From positions 496,001 through 560,000 of the forward strand of contig NZ_FNVQ01000002.1 of the NCBI RefSeq assembly GCF_900108065.1: 64,000 nucleotides of DNA, given 5' to 3'. The stretch's first letter is position 1. The number at the start of each line of letters is the position of its first letter. Made by a program: the position numbers and the translations under genes. This stretch comes from Marinobacterium lutimaris (lineage in GTDB: Bacteria > Pseudomonadota > Gammaproteobacteria > Pseudomonadales > Balneatricaceae). Below the pieces are notes generated by a model that saw only the letters and a program-made list of their open reading frames with translations, was not told where the DNA came from and searched no databases. Below, in pieces: positions 26,846-35,979 of this stretch.

Positions 26846-27233
26846 GAGAGCCTTGTGGACCTACCAACGCACGTTAGCGCTATCCACACTCACGTCTTTT
26901 CCACGCCGGTTTCGCCTGCTGGCGAGCTAAGGGACTTGTGCGGACAAGTCCCTTAGCAATCCCAAACCGCCCCTGAGGCTGGGTCGGCTATGCCGACTTC
27001 CCTGCGCTTCTCGTCTGAAAGAGCGGGAAGGGAAACTCACCGCTGCGCGGCTCAAACAGCCCTTCCCTTATTTCTCTTTCAGCCTGCGATGCTCGGCTGC
27101 GCCAAAGGGGAAAGCTTGCTGCGCTAAGCAGATCCAGAAAAGATCGCGCTTTGTTATTGATAAGGCGCGAGAAACACCTAACGTCAACTGTACGATCACC
27201 ACAAGAGATAGTTTTATAACGACAATCAGCCGC
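26846..27233. other. 388-bp intergenic region with dyads, no gene
   Basis: No plausible coding sequence is seen between yhaV and the end of tdm. The region contains a 14-bp perfect hairpin (annotated separately) and several short inverted pieces, such as GGGAAGGGAAA and CCCTTCCCTT about 30 bases apart. It looks like decayed or repeat-type DNA next to the toxin-antitoxin pair. Confidence 0.5.
26926..26957. repeat. perfect 14-bp inverted repeat with 4-base loop
   Basis: GCTAAGGGACTTGT (26926-26939) and ACAAGTCCCTTAGC (26944-26957) are exact complements around GCGG. No T-run follows on the plus strand (AATCCC), so it is not a standard terminator for yhaV. It may be a REP/MITE-type remnant or a structured RNA end. 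Confidence 0.7.
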
Positions 27234-29570
27234 TTAACTACGCACCTTGATCCGCTCTGGATCGTGGAACGGCAGGCTGACCACTTCGCCGCCGAGACGC
27301 TTTTGATGGCCATCCAGCTGACCGACCTCCAGCTTGGTACCCGGCGTTGCAAAGTCCGGCTGCAGGCGTACCAGGGCGATGGTCTTGCCGATCAGCGGTG
27401 AACGGATCGCGCTGGTCACCACACCTACCGGGAAGCGGCCGTTGAAGATCTGATCGCCGTGGGCGATGGCGTCTTCGGTATCCAGCACCAGCCCCATCAG
27501 TTTCTCCCGGTTTGCCGCCGGTACCCGCTCCAGTGCGGCGCGACCGATGAAGTCCTCCTCCTTGGTTTTCAGCGGGACGGTAAAGCCGATGCCCGCCGCG
27601 TAGGGATCGGTCTCCGGGCAGAATTCGTAGCCGGCGAAGATCAGGCCCGCTTCGATGCGCAGCATATCCAGGGCATCGAAGCCCAGCGGCGCCAGCCCCA
27701 GCGGTTTGCCTTTCTCCCAGATCGCATCCCAGACAGTTTCGCCATCGCTTGGGTGACACCAGATTTCAAAACCCAGCTCGCCGGTATAGCCGGTGCGAGA
27801 GATCATCACAGGTGTGCCCTGGGGACCACCAATACGCCCCACGGTAAAGTGGAACCAGGCCAGCTCGCTGACCGGTGTACGGGTTTCCGGCGTCCATACC
27901 AGTTCACTGAGCAACTGGCGGCTGACCGGCCCCTGCAGCGCCAGGTTGTGCAGCTGATCGGTGGATTCCTGAATCCGCACGCGGAAGCCGTCCCGCTCGG
28001 CTAGCTCACGCAGCCAGGTGCCGGTGTACGGGTCGCCGCAGATCCAGCGGAACGCCTGATCGTCCATACGGAACAGGGTGCCGTCATCAATCATGCCGCC
28101 GGTTTCATGGCAGATCGCGGAATACACCACTGCACCCACCGCCAAACGACGCACGTTGCGGGTCAGCGCTTTCTGCAGCAGCGCTTCCGCATCGGGGCCA
28201 GTGACCTCGAACTTGCGCAGCGGCGACAGATCCATCACCGCCACCTTCTCACGGCAGGCCAGGTATTCGGCCCGGGCGCCCCAGCCATCGAACTCGGTGG
28301 GCATCCAGTAGCCGCGGTATTCACTGAAATGGCGTGTCAGCGCGGAGGTGCGGCTGTGGAAAGCGGTTTGCTGCGTCATGCGGGCAGGCTCCTCGGGTTG
28401 GTTGCGATAGGCGATGGCACGGGGAAACTCCTCATCGGCGGCATAGATCCGCACCTGGATATCGGTGGGGCACCAGCCGTTGGCCGGGTCGATATCGTCC
28501 GGGCAGGCGGACGATACGCAGAGCAGGTCGCGGCTCGCGCGCATCAGCACGTAATCGCCGGGACGGGACCAGGGCTCGTCCATGCCGATATGTCCACAGG
28601 GTTCAGCAGAGGTGTTGAAGAAGTAGTTGATCGCCGGCCAGCCGGAACGCGGCTTGATGCCGTAAGGTTTGAGCGCCATGTTGAAGTTGGCGGTACAGCT
28701 GATATGGCCGAAGTAACCGGCATCCTCGTAGTACTTGGGCGTGCAGGCGAGCAGAAAGCTGTCGTGACGACCCACGCTATCCTGCACCAGCTCCAGCATG
28801 GTCTGCATCTGCTGATCGGCAAAACGGGAATAGAGCCCCGGCTGCGGCAGCGAAACACCCGCCAGGGTGCGGGTGGCGGTGGAATCCAGAGTGATCTCCT
28901 CCCCCCGCTGCAGCGCTTCCAGATCAAAGGCGATAAAGTCGGAACACTGCTTGCCTGCCACATCGCTGACCTGAATCCACTCCCCCGCTTTCACCTCGTA
29001 GGCGCGGGCGCTGGAGTGCGGTACATGCACCTCACGCACCGGGGTCACTGTGCGACTGTCGCCGGTATAGGGCGTCGGCAGCAGATCCACCGAGGCGGTA
29101 CGGTAATGGTGCAGAAGCTCCAGCTCGCCGGGTGCGACCTGTTCATCCACCGGCATATCCAGCCCTGGCGCCATCAGCACCAGCTCCAGAGGTTCACCCT
29201 CTTCCGCTGCCTTCAGTTCCAGCGGCATCTGCTCGGAGGCAACCGCCACACCCGGGTACGCCATCGGTTCGGGAATGCCAGCACTTTTTAACAAAGCGGT
29301 CAGGCGCGTGGCACTGGGACGTTCGGCCGCCAGCTGTTGCTGAAACAGCGAGGCAGGCGCGAGCGCCAGCCCCGTCAGATAATCCTGGCTATGCGCATCC
29401 AGCCCCACCAGCTCACAGCACTGCATGCCGTCCAGACTGTCTATCTGCAGCCGCTCTCCGGGGTTTAGCCGCAGGCGCAGGCCATCCTGAGGTTTGATCC
29501 TGAGCCTGCGCGACTGGCGCAAACTGCCCCAGCCGGAATCACGGGGCGGCTGTGTTTGCAAAACGGTCAT
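27234..29570 (-). CDS. tdm: trimethylamine N-oxide demethylase (DUF1989-GcvT fusion)
   Basis: A 778-residue two-domain protein. The N-terminal half contains DUF1989-type sequence (RAYEVKAGEWIQVSDVAGKQ, LLACTPKYYEDAGYFGHISC, PCGHIGMDEPWSRPGDYVLM) with conserved cysteines suited to metal binding. The C-terminal half, from about residue 410, is a GcvT-type THF-binding domain (VMISRTGYTGELGFEIWCHP, APLGFDALDMLRIEAGLIFA). This is the architecture and size of TMAO demethylase, which splits TMAO to dimethylamine and formaldehyde; the GcvT part can capture the formaldehyde on THF. The ATG at 29570 (MTVLQTQPPRD) follows GGAGG by 8 bases. It stands alone and diverges from a two-component system. Other DUF1989-GcvT fusions exist, but tmm and the dimethylamine genes nearby support Tdm. 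Confidence 0.85.
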   Translation of the reverse strand: MTVLQTQPPRDSGWGSLRQSRRLRIKPQDGLRLRLNPGERLQIDSLDGMQCCELVGLDAHSQDYLTGLALAPASLFQQQLAAERPSATRLTALLKSAGIPEPMAYPGVAVASEQMPLELKAAEEGEPLELVLMAPGLDMPVDEQVAPGELELLHHYRTASVDLLPTPYTGDSRTVTPVREVHVPHSSARAYEVKAGEWIQVSDVAGKQCSDFIAFDLEALQRGEEITLDSTATRTLAGVSLPQPGLYSRFADQQMQTMLELVQDSVGRHDSFLLACTPKYYEDAGYFGHISCTANFNMALKPYGIKPRSGWPAINYFFNTSAEPCGHIGMDEPWSRPGDYVLMRASRDLLCVSSACPDDIDPANGWCPTDIQVRIYAADEEFPRAIAYRNQPEEPARMTQQTAFHSRTSALTRHFSEYRGYWMPTEFDGWGARAEYLACREKVAVMDLSPLRKFEVTGPDAEALLQKALTRNVRRLAVGAVVYSAICHETGGMIDDGTLFRMDDQAFRWICGDPYTGTWLRELAERDGFRVRIQESTDQLHNLALQGPVSRQLLSELVWTPETRTPVSELAWFHFTVGRIGGPQGTPVMISRTGYTGELGFEIWCHPSDGETVWDAIWEKGKPLGLAPLGFDALDMLRIEAGLIFAGYEFCPETDPYAAGIGFTVPLKTKEEDFIGRAALERVPAANREKLMGLVLDTEDAIAHGDQIFNGRFPVGVVTSAIRSPLIGKTIALVRLQPDFATPGTKLEVGQLDGHQKRLGGEVVSLPFHDPERIKVRS

Positions 29571-29837
29571 GTCTGGGCCCTCCTTCAAAAATAAAGGGTT
29601 GTGCGTAACGGGTTTTAACTCAGTTCAGGAAGGCCTCATCCGGGTGCACTCCATTCTGTTCAGACTCAGAGTGGTGCACCCGGAGAAGGAGCCAAAACGC
29701 CCGAAACCGATCACTGATAGGAAAAAATCTTTACTTACAATAGCTAGAGCTTCAATGCATCTATGGGGATACTACTTAGTAGGTAAGTTGCCAAAGTTGG
29801 CATATTTGCTGCTCTTCCCAGTGTTAAACCTGATTCA
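29571..29837. promoter_or_regulatory. divergent control region between tdm and the NarX-like kinase
   Basis: No gene is seen. CCGGGTGCAC (29640-29649) and GTGCACCCGG (29674-29683) form a perfect 10-bp inverted repeat with a 24-base spacer. CTACTTAGTAG (29772-29782) and TGCCAA-AG-TTGGCA (29789-29802) are further dyads. TTGGCATATTTGCTGC has GG at 29799-29800 and GC at 29811-29812, a possible but weak sigma-54 core for the kinase operon. The first repeat is the best candidate operator for tdm. Confidence 0.5.
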
Positions 29838-31073
29838 ATGACTCGGGATACCCAAGTGATGCAAAGAACAGGCAACCAGGCTTATCAACCATCGACGGGC
29901 TGGCTCCGGCGTCTGATCGACGCGCTGTTGAACCGCTCTGCCGTGCCACAGGAGCAGACCGGCAAGCCGTCGGATTCGGCACGTTTCTCGGCCCTCTCCC
30001 TGGAGATAGCCGGCTGTGACAAGCTGGAAAACGTCTTACCCAGGCTGATGGAGACGCCGCAGCGCTCCTTCAGGCAGTACAACGGGCTGGAATCAGCCCA
30101 TCTGCTCATCGCTACACGCTGCCCAGGCGAAGAGCTCCAGCTGCATACTCCCGGGGCACATCCAGGCAGGACGGATGATCTGCCCCCCGGCGTGGCCGGA
30201 TTCGTTCGCTATCAACTGAGCGGCACCCTGGGCAGCCTCGACGAGCTGCACTCACTGGCCATGCCGCTGCCCGCCTCCACCGAGGCGCTGCATGCGATCC
30301 GTTTGCAATCCACACCCGCCGAGGCCTGGCTGATGCTGTCAGGGCCCGTCAGCCTGCCCAAGGCCGCCACCGCCACTTTTGAATCCCTGTCCCGCTCGCT
30401 GGGTCAGGGGCTGGCAATCCATGCGGCTCACCGCCAGCGTCTGGATCAGGCGATCACCCACGAACGCCGCACCCACGCCGCCGAACTGCACGATTCCCTC
30501 GCCCAGGTGTTGGGATATCTGCGCCTGGGCACCTCGCGCCTGGATGCTCGCTGCGGCCGCTGCGATCAGCCCGAACTGCAGGCGATCGCCGCCGACCTGT
30601 CACAGCAAACCCGCCACGCCTACCGCATGCTGCGCGATCTGATCAGCAGCTCACGATTGACGCTGGAAGGCGGCTCGCTGCACTCGGCCCTGCCCGCCGT
30701 GGTGCGGGAGTTCGAGCAACGCTCGGCGCTGGTGTTTGAGCTGGATGATCGCTGCCCGCAGCAGGAGCCAGATGAGAACTGCGCGATACAGCTGTTGATG
30801 ATCGTACGTGAAGCGCTGAGCAATGCTGTGCGTCACGCCCATGCCAGTCATCTGCGAATTCAGTTACTGCCGCTGGACAACGGCGGAATGCACCTGAGGG
30901 TTGAGGACAACGGCGAAGGTCTCGACATGGAGCGCCGCCGCGGCGACAGCTTTGGCCTGAGCATCATGCAGGAGCGGGCGACGCGGATCGGCGCCCGTTT
31001 CAGCATCGAAGAGCGCCCCGGCGGCGGTACACGAATCGACCTAATACTGGAGGACAACGATGCACGTTCCTGA
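29838..31073 (+). CDS. cytoplasmic NarX/NarQ-like histidine kinase
   Basis: A 411-residue kinase without transmembrane helices. A GAF-like N-terminal region precedes a HisKA_3 dimerisation helix (ERRTHAAELHDSLAQVLGYL, phospho-acceptor His in ELHDS) and an HATPase domain (IVREALSNAVRHAHASHLRI, VEDNGEGLDMERRRGDSFGL). The family works with NarL-type regulators, and one overlaps its 3' end by 14 bases. Lack of membrane segments implies a cytoplasmic signal. Neither the ATG at 29838 nor that at 29859 has a strong ribosome site. Divergence from tdm suggests a role in TMAO or methylamine sensing, but that is inference. Confidence 0.85.
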   Translation: MTRDTQVMQRTGNQAYQPSTGWLRRLIDALLNRSAVPQEQTGKPSDSARFSALSLEIAGCDKLENVLPRLMETPQRSFRQYNGLESAHLLIATRCPGEELQLHTPGAHPGRTDDLPPGVAGFVRYQLSGTLGSLDELHSLAMPLPASTEALHAIRLQSTPAEAWLMLSGPVSLPKAATATFESLSRSLGQGLAIHAAHRQRLDQAITHERRTHAAELHDSLAQVLGYLRLGTSRLDARCGRCDQPELQAIAADLSQQTRHAYRMLRDLISSSRLTLEGGSLHSALPAVVREFEQRSALVFELDDRCPQQEPDENCAIQLLMIVREALSNAVRHAHASHLRIQLLPLDNGGMHLRVEDNGEGLDMERRRGDSFGLSIMQERATRIGARFSIEERPGGGTRIDLILEDNDARS

Positions 31074-31743
31074 GAGCCAGGCATGCGCCCGGGTCGTTCT
31101 GGTCGATGATCACCCGATCTTCCGTCGCGGTGTGGCGGAGCTGCTCAATGAAAGCGGCCGCTTTGAGGTAATCGCCGACTTCAGCTCCGCCCGCGCCCTG
31201 CTGGAGGTGATCGACGAGCTGCAACCGGACCTGGCGGTGATAGATCTGCAGATGCCCGGCGATGACGGACTGTCACTGCTGCAGCAGTTAAAGGCGCACT
31301 CGCCGGATCTGCGCATCGTTATGCTCACCGCCTCGGATGACAGCGAACATCTGCTGCAGGCGATCCAGTCAGGCGCCGATGGCTACCTGTTGAAAGAGAC
31401 CGATGCCGAACTGATCCTGCAACGCCTCGAAGGTGTACTGGAAGGCAAGGTAGCGCTGGATGACGAAGCCCTGGTGATTCTGACCCAGCGACTGAGAAAC
31501 ACCGAAGCCCCGGTACAGTCCGACAACTCGCTGGGCGAGATAACCCTGCGTGAGCGTCAGACGCTTTCCCTGATCGCCGCCGGCATGAGCAATAAACTGA
31601 TCGCTCGGGAGCTGGGCATCAGCGATGGTACCGTCAAGGTGTACGTCAAATCCCTGCTGCGCAAACTGGATCTGCACTCCCGCCTGGAGCTTGCCGCCTG
31701 GGTTCATGCCCACCCGGAGGTCGAGCTGGAGGGCGAAGTATGA
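31060..31743 (+). CDS. NarL/FixJ-family response regulator
   Basis: A 227-residue regulator. The receiver domain has the acidic pair DD in VVLVDDHPIF, the phospho-Asp in DLAVIDLQMPGDDGLSLLQQ, and the T/K switch residues in VMLTASDD and LLKETDAE. The C-terminal LuxR-type HTH is LTLRERQTLSLIAAGMSNKL followed by LGISDGTVKVYVKSLLRKL. It overlaps both the kinase gene (14 bases) and the PAS gene (4 bases), so the three are one translational unit. Confidence 0.92.
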   Translation: MHVPESQACARVVLVDDHPIFRRGVAELLNESGRFEVIADFSSARALLEVIDELQPDLAVIDLQMPGDDGLSLLQQLKAHSPDLRIVMLTASDDSEHLLQAIQSGADGYLLKETDAELILQRLEGVLEGKVALDDEALVILTQRLRNTEAPVQSDNSLGEITLRERQTLSLIAAGMSNKLIARELGISDGTVKVYVKSLLRKLDLHSRLELAAWVHAHPEVELEGEV

Positions 31744-32591
31744 GCCTGCTAAAACCCAGCTGGATGCAACGCCATAAAACGCTGATCTCCCCGCAGACAC
31801 TGCTCGACAGCCTGGACGAGGCGGTCCTGGTGATCGATCAGCAGGAGATCATTCTCCAGGCGAACCGGCGCTGGCTTGAATTGAGCGACGGCGACAGTTC
31901 CATCGGCAAGCCGCTGCACCTGTATCTGCATCCCAGGGATCACGGTCTCTGGCGCGAACAGCTCGATCAGCTGAGAAAAGGCGAACGCCCGGTCCCGGTC
32001 TGGCTACGCCTGCTCAGCGACAGCGACCTGCACTGGTGCGAGCTGCGCACCCAACCCGTCAACCGGGATTTAACCTGGCCGGTGAGCCTGACTCTCTGCG
32101 ATATCACGCCCCAGGTGCGCCGCGATCAGCAGCGCGACGCCGATCACCGCAGCCTGAGCCAGCTGATGGCCAACCTGCCGGTGATGCTCTACCGCGCCCG
32201 TAACAACCGCAACTGGAGCATGGAGTATGTCAGCGAGGGCTGTCTCGAAGTGACCGGTTACAGCGCCGATGCGCTGGTGAACCAGCCACGGCTCAGCTAC
32301 GGCGCGCTGATCCACCCCGAGGATGCCGGCCCCGTCTGGGACCAGGTACAGGAGGCGCTTCACCGCCGCGAGAGCTTCGACCTGCACTACCGCATTCATC
32401 ACGCTGACGGCAGCGAGCGTAATGTGACTGAAAAGGGCCAGGGCGTTTACGCCGAATCCGGCACCGTGCTGGGTGTCGAGGGCGTTATTTTCGCCGTCGA
32501 CATTCCGGAGGCCCCATCAACCCAGGCTCCTTCCTGGGTCGAAGCCGACCTGCCAGCCAGACTACAAGACGAGGTAAAGGGCCAGGTCTAG
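31740..32591 (+). CDS. tandem PAS-domain protein without output domain
   Basis: A 283-residue soluble protein with two PAS/PAC modules: SLDEAVLVIDQQEIILQANR at about residues 24-43, and RNWSMEYVSEGCLEVTGYSA at about 155-175 followed by a PAC (FDLHYRIHHADGSERNVTEK). There is no kinase, GGDEF or HTH domain after them. Start and stop overlap the response regulator gene and the convergent creatinase-like gene by 4 bases each. It may be a separate sensory subunit that feeds the adjacent histidine kinase. Confidence 0.8.
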   Translation: MSLLKPSWMQRHKTLISPQTLLDSLDEAVLVIDQQEIILQANRRWLELSDGDSSIGKPLHLYLHPRDHGLWREQLDQLRKGERPVPVWLRLLSDSDLHWCELRTQPVNRDLTWPVSLTLCDITPQVRRDQQRDADHRSLSQLMANLPVMLYRARNNRNWSMEYVSEGCLEVTGYSADALVNQPRLSYGALIHPEDAGPVWDQVQEALHRRESFDLHYRIHHADGSERNVTEKGQGVYAESGTVLGVEGVIFAVDIPEAPSTQAPSWVEADLPARLQDEVKGQV

Positions 32592-33820
32592 CCAAAAGAC
32601 TCCACGCCGTAGCGAGAATCCCTGCCCGCCGAGCCCTGAATGGTCGCGATGCGGTTACTGGCCGCCCCCAGTGGCAGATCGGTCAGCAGCTCACAGCCGT
32701 TTTCGGTCACCAGCAACTGACTCACCTCCCGATAACCCACACCGCCAAGACTGGTATCCGGCAGCAGCAGTTCGGTGGTCAGCGTTAGCACCATGCCCGC
32801 CTCCAGCGGCCGCTGCGCAAACTCGCTGCCAGACGCCAGCGCGCACTCCCCAAACAGCTGCAGGTAATCCCGCGTCCCCTGGTTGCTCAGATCAAAACGA
32901 CGATAGAGCGTATCCAGCTCAGCACTCACATCGGCCGGCTTGATGCCCGGGGCGACCAGCTCCACAGCCCTGCGGTGGGCCGCACAGTTGATATCCCAGA
33001 GCCTAAGCTGCTCATCCTCGCAGTAGCCAAGAAAAAAGGTGCGGGCGCTATGTAAACGATACCCGGCCAGGGCCGGCAGACAGCAGAGGTTGAGAATATC
33101 GCCCGGCTGAATCCAGCGCGCTCCGGGTGGATTGAAGCGGCCATCGGTGTTGTTGCCGGACTGCACCAGCACCGAGATATCGCTGATCTCCAGGTGCGGG
33201 TAATAGATCGCCGCCTCATCCAGCATGGCGCCGCGGGTCACCTCGGCCAGGGTATATTCCGCCAGCCCATCCGACAGTGCCTGGGTAAAGGTGTCGTAGC
33301 CAAGCCGCCCCAAGGCCGCAACCCGGCGCAGCAACTGAACCTCCTCCACCGAGCGTCGGGTGCGCAGCGCCAGCAGCTGCTGCTCCAGCGGATGCAGATG
33401 TTTAAGCTGCGGCAGCACCTCCCTGAGCCCAGCCTCCAGCGCACTTGAGAAGTCCCAGGACTCGATCCCGATCTGGCGCACACTGGGGATCAGGCGACGC
33501 AAAGTGCCAAACAGATGCGCGGCGTCGCGGTACACCAGGCTATCGCCAAAGCTATAGCGGTAGGCATGCCCGCCCTCGCTGATGGGCGACAGGGTAACGG
33601 AGCGCTCCGGCGTCAGGATCAGTAGCGTGGGCTGCTGCACCGAGGTCGGCACCAGGTTGCTGTAATAGGCGATGCTCGGAGCCTGCGTCAGCAACAGTGC
33701 ATCCAGCCCCTGCTCATTCATCAGCTCCCGCACAACGCTCAGACGACGGAACATCTCTTCCGCGGAGAAGGCCGCGCGGCTCTTAACACCCGCGCGTATT
33801 TCGGTCAGATCGGCAAACAC
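32588..33820 (-). CDS. creatinase-like M24 family protein, catalytic histidine apparently replaced
   Basis: A 410-residue pita-bread-fold protein. It follows creatinase through VLVQSGNNTDGRFNPPGARW and QPGDILNLCCLPALAGYRLH, so it lacks the aspartate metal ligands of aminopeptidase P, as creatinase does. From memory, creatinase has NTDGAHNP here, with the catalytic His; this protein has NTDGRFNP. The FGYGHSFG segment that normally follows is also absent (RDYLQLFGECALASGSEFAQ). It may be a degenerate enzyme, a new specificity, or a binding protein. It lies 63 bases downstream of the LysR gene on the same strand, beside the ureohydrolase operon, which fits guanidino-compound metabolism. Confidence 0.75.
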   Translation of the reverse strand: MFADLTEIRAGVKSRAAFSAEEMFRRLSVVRELMNEQGLDALLLTQAPSIAYYSNLVPTSVQQPTLLILTPERSVTLSPISEGGHAYRYSFGDSLVYRDAAHLFGTLRRLIPSVRQIGIESWDFSSALEAGLREVLPQLKHLHPLEQQLLALRTRRSVEEVQLLRRVAALGRLGYDTFTQALSDGLAEYTLAEVTRGAMLDEAAIYYPHLEISDISVLVQSGNNTDGRFNPPGARWIQPGDILNLCCLPALAGYRLHSARTFFLGYCEDEQLRLWDINCAAHRRAVELVAPGIKPADVSAELDTLYRRFDLSNQGTRDYLQLFGECALASGSEFAQRPLEAGMVLTLTTELLLPDTSLGGVGYREVSQLLVTENGCELLTDLPLGAASNRIATIQGSAGRDSRYGVESFG

Positions 33821-33883
33821 ACACCCTCCTTATCAGTAGGAGGATCATGCGCTCGCCTCAAAAGGGGTACAAACCGCGATTTC

Positions 33884-34864
33884 TTATTGAGGGATAACCT
33901 CTGCTAATGGATCGCCCCGAGCCGCTGCCGCAGCGTCGGGAAGCAGCCGCTCCACCGCGAACTCGCGCTGAAACTCGGCAGCCTGCTCCTGCAGCCAGGC
34001 AAAAAACGCCGCCACCTGCGGGCGATCCAGCAGCTTTTTCAGGCAGACCACATAAACGCCATCGTCACGTTCGCAGTCATCAAACAGGGGAATCAGGCGT
34101 CCGCGCTGAACCTCGTTGGCCACCAGTACGTGCCGGCCCAGCGCCACGCCGCGGCCGTCCCGGGCGGCGCGCACGATCAGGTCCGCCTGGTTGAAACGGT
34201 AGCCGCTGCTGCAGTCCACCTCACGAATACCGTGCTCCACCAACCAGCGCTGCCAGGATGTGGATAACTTCGCCTGGGGCAGAGAGTCGTGAATCAACGG
34301 CACATTCACCAGGTCTTTGGGCTTTTCTATCTGTTTGTTTTTTAACAGCTCAGGGCTGGCTACCGGGTAGATGTAATCCCAGAACAGCAGCTGCTGCTCC
34401 ATGGCCGGCTGATCGCCAATACCGTGGCAGATGCCGATATCGACGATCTCATTATGGAAGTTCGGCTCAGCGAGCTCCGCCACCAGGTGAACGTCGATGT
34501 TGGGATGTTTGATATGAAAGTCGTGCAGCCGCGGCATCAGCCAACGGCTGGCAAAGGACGGCATGCAGTACACCGTCAGCTTGCTCATATGGTTCTCGGA
34601 TTCGATATCGCTGAGCGCATCGCGGATGCCGATCAGCGAGGCATGCACCACCGGATACAACGTGGCACCCGCGTCGGTCAGCACCAGCTGCCGGGTGCGG
34701 CGCTCAAACAGCTTATAACCCAGCCGCCCCTCCAGCTGGATAACCTTCTGGCTGACGGCGCTCTGCGAAACGCAAAGTTCTTCGGCGGCAAGGGTGAAAC
34801 TGAGGTGGCGAGCGGCTGCTTCAAAATAGCGCAGGGATTCGAGCGGGGGTAAACGTATGGACAT
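33884..34864 (-). CDS. GcvA-like LysR-family regulator
   Basis: A 326-residue LTTR starting MSIRLPPLESLRYFEAAARH at the ATG at 34864, with AGGAAG 5 bases upstream; a longer frame from 34990 has no ribosome site. The HTH is LSFTLAAEELCVSQSAVSQK, and the effector domain (DIGICHGIGD, WQRWL) is of the GcvA subgroup. It diverges from the ABC/ureohydrolase operon and probably controls it together with the creatinase-like gene. Confidence 0.88.
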   Translation of the reverse strand: MSIRLPPLESLRYFEAAARHLSFTLAAEELCVSQSAVSQKVIQLEGRLGYKLFERRTRQLVLTDAGATLYPVVHASLIGIRDALSDIESENHMSKLTVYCMPSFASRWLMPRLHDFHIKHPNIDVHLVAELAEPNFHNEIVDIGICHGIGDQPAMEQQLLFWDYIYPVASPELLKNKQIEKPKDLVNVPLIHDSLPQAKLSTSWQRWLVEHGIREVDCSSGYRFNQADLIVRAARDGRGVALGRHVLVANEVQRGRLIPLFDDCERDDGVYVVCLKKLLDRPQVAAFFAWLQEQAAEFQREFAVERLLPDAAAAARGDPLAEVIPQ

Positions 34865-35133
34865 CAATTCTTCCTGTAACGGGTACCGATAATGCGATAC
34901 CAGACCAGGAAACAAGCAGGATTCGTACCACAGGCGTGATTCCTGCCGTATCAACGCCGCACCGAAAAAATACGCACCAATACGATGCATAACCTAAAGA
35001 TAAGCGAACCAAAAAAATACATAAGAACCCCTTATCCGGGGCAATTAGGAAATACCGTTTGTCCGGTTTACGGCTTGTTTCGATCATAGCCCCATCGAAT
35101 TCCGATCATCTCTTCTTTCCGTGAGGCTATGTG
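34865..35133. other. divergent promoter region of the guanidino-type importer operon
   Basis: This 269-bp region lies between the LysR gene and the importer operon. It includes an AT-rich stretch around 34990-35060 where LTTR binding is likely. I see no coding sequence, no guanidine riboswitch fold that I can recognise, and no sigma-54 core. Confidence 0.45.
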
Positions 35134-35979
35134 ATGAACACGACCAACCGTTTTAAAAAGCTCCTCTGCGTTGCCGGACTCTCTCTCACCGCGATGGGCG
35201 CACAGGCCGATCTGCTGGACGATATCAAGGACCGCGGCGAGATCGTGATCGCCACTGAAGCGCGCTACGAGCCGTTTGAAATGCTGGAAGACGGCAAGAT
35301 CGTCGGCTACGGCAAGGACATTCTCGACGAGATCCTGAAAGACCTGCCGGGCGTTGAACTCAAGCAGCTCGACCTGCCGTTCCAGGGCATCCTGGCGGGC
35401 CTGAACGCCAAGCGTTACGACTTTGTCGCCACCTCGCTGATGGTGACCCAGAAGCGTCTCGACGCTTACGCCTTCACCAACCCGATCGCCGACGCCTCCC
35501 TGGCGATGCTCAAGCGCAAGGGCGATGACAGCATCAACTCACCGGAAGATATGGCCGGCAAGGTCGCCGGTGTTCAGGCGGGTTCCGCACAGCTCACCGG
35601 TGTTCTCGATTACCAGAAAGCCGTACTCGAGCCCAAGGGTGAAAGCGTAAAAGATATCAAGGAGTTCACCGACTACAACGAAGCCTACGCTGCCCTGGCT
35701 TCCCGCCGTGTGGACTTCGTGCCCCAGGCGATCCCTAACCTGGCGCCCATCGTCAAAAAACGCCCGGACATGTTTGAACTGGTACAGCCGGCCTTCGGCC
35801 CGACCGCCTACTACGGCTGGGCTGGCCGCAAGGATGACGACTCCAAGCGCCTGGTCGAGTTCTTCAACCAGGGCCTGCTGAAACTGCAGCAGAACGGCAA
35901 GCTGGCGGAACTGCAGCAGAAATGGTTCGGCTTCACCATGGAGCTGCCGGAAGGCGAAATGCCCGCTCCTCAGCAGTAA
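35134..35979 (+). CDS. polar amino-acid/guanidino-compound ABC binding protein
   Basis: A 281-residue SBP_bac_3 protein with a signal peptide (MNTTNRFKKLLCVAGLSLTA, cleavage near AQA). The mature protein has the family's start (DDIKDRGEIVIATEARYEPF) and ligand regions (FVATSLMVTQKRLDAYAFTN, GKVAGVQAGSAQ). Such proteins bind lysine, arginine, ornithine, glutamine or octopine-like ligands. The ATG at 35134 follows GAGG by about 8 bases; the GTG at 35131 is also possible. It heads an operon that contains two ureohydrolases between this gene and the permeases, so a guanidino compound is the likely ligand. Confidence 0.87.
   Translation: MNTTNRFKKLLCVAGLSLTAMGAQADLLDDIKDRGEIVIATEARYEPFEMLEDGKIVGYGKDILDEILKDLPGVELKQLDLPFQGILAGLNAKRYDFVATSLMVTQKRLDAYAFTNPIADASLAMLKRKGDDSINSPEDMAGKVAGVQAGSAQLTGVLDYQKAVLEPKGESVKDIKEFTDYNEAYAALASRRVDFVPQAIPNLAPIVKKRPDMFELVQPAFGPTAYYGWAGRKDDDSKRLVEFFNQGLLKLQQNGKLAELQQKWFGFTMELPEGEMPAPQQ

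Noticed and set aside
29494-29841. 115-codon plus-strand frame overlapping the tdm start
   Set aside because: It begins inside tdm on the opposite strand, crosses the divergent control region and has no recognisable protein features.
34865-35133. Guanidine riboswitch upstream of the importer/ureohydrolase operon
   Set aside because: I looked for ykkC-type and tandem mini-hairpin (ACGR loop) patterns and saw none that fold convincingly.
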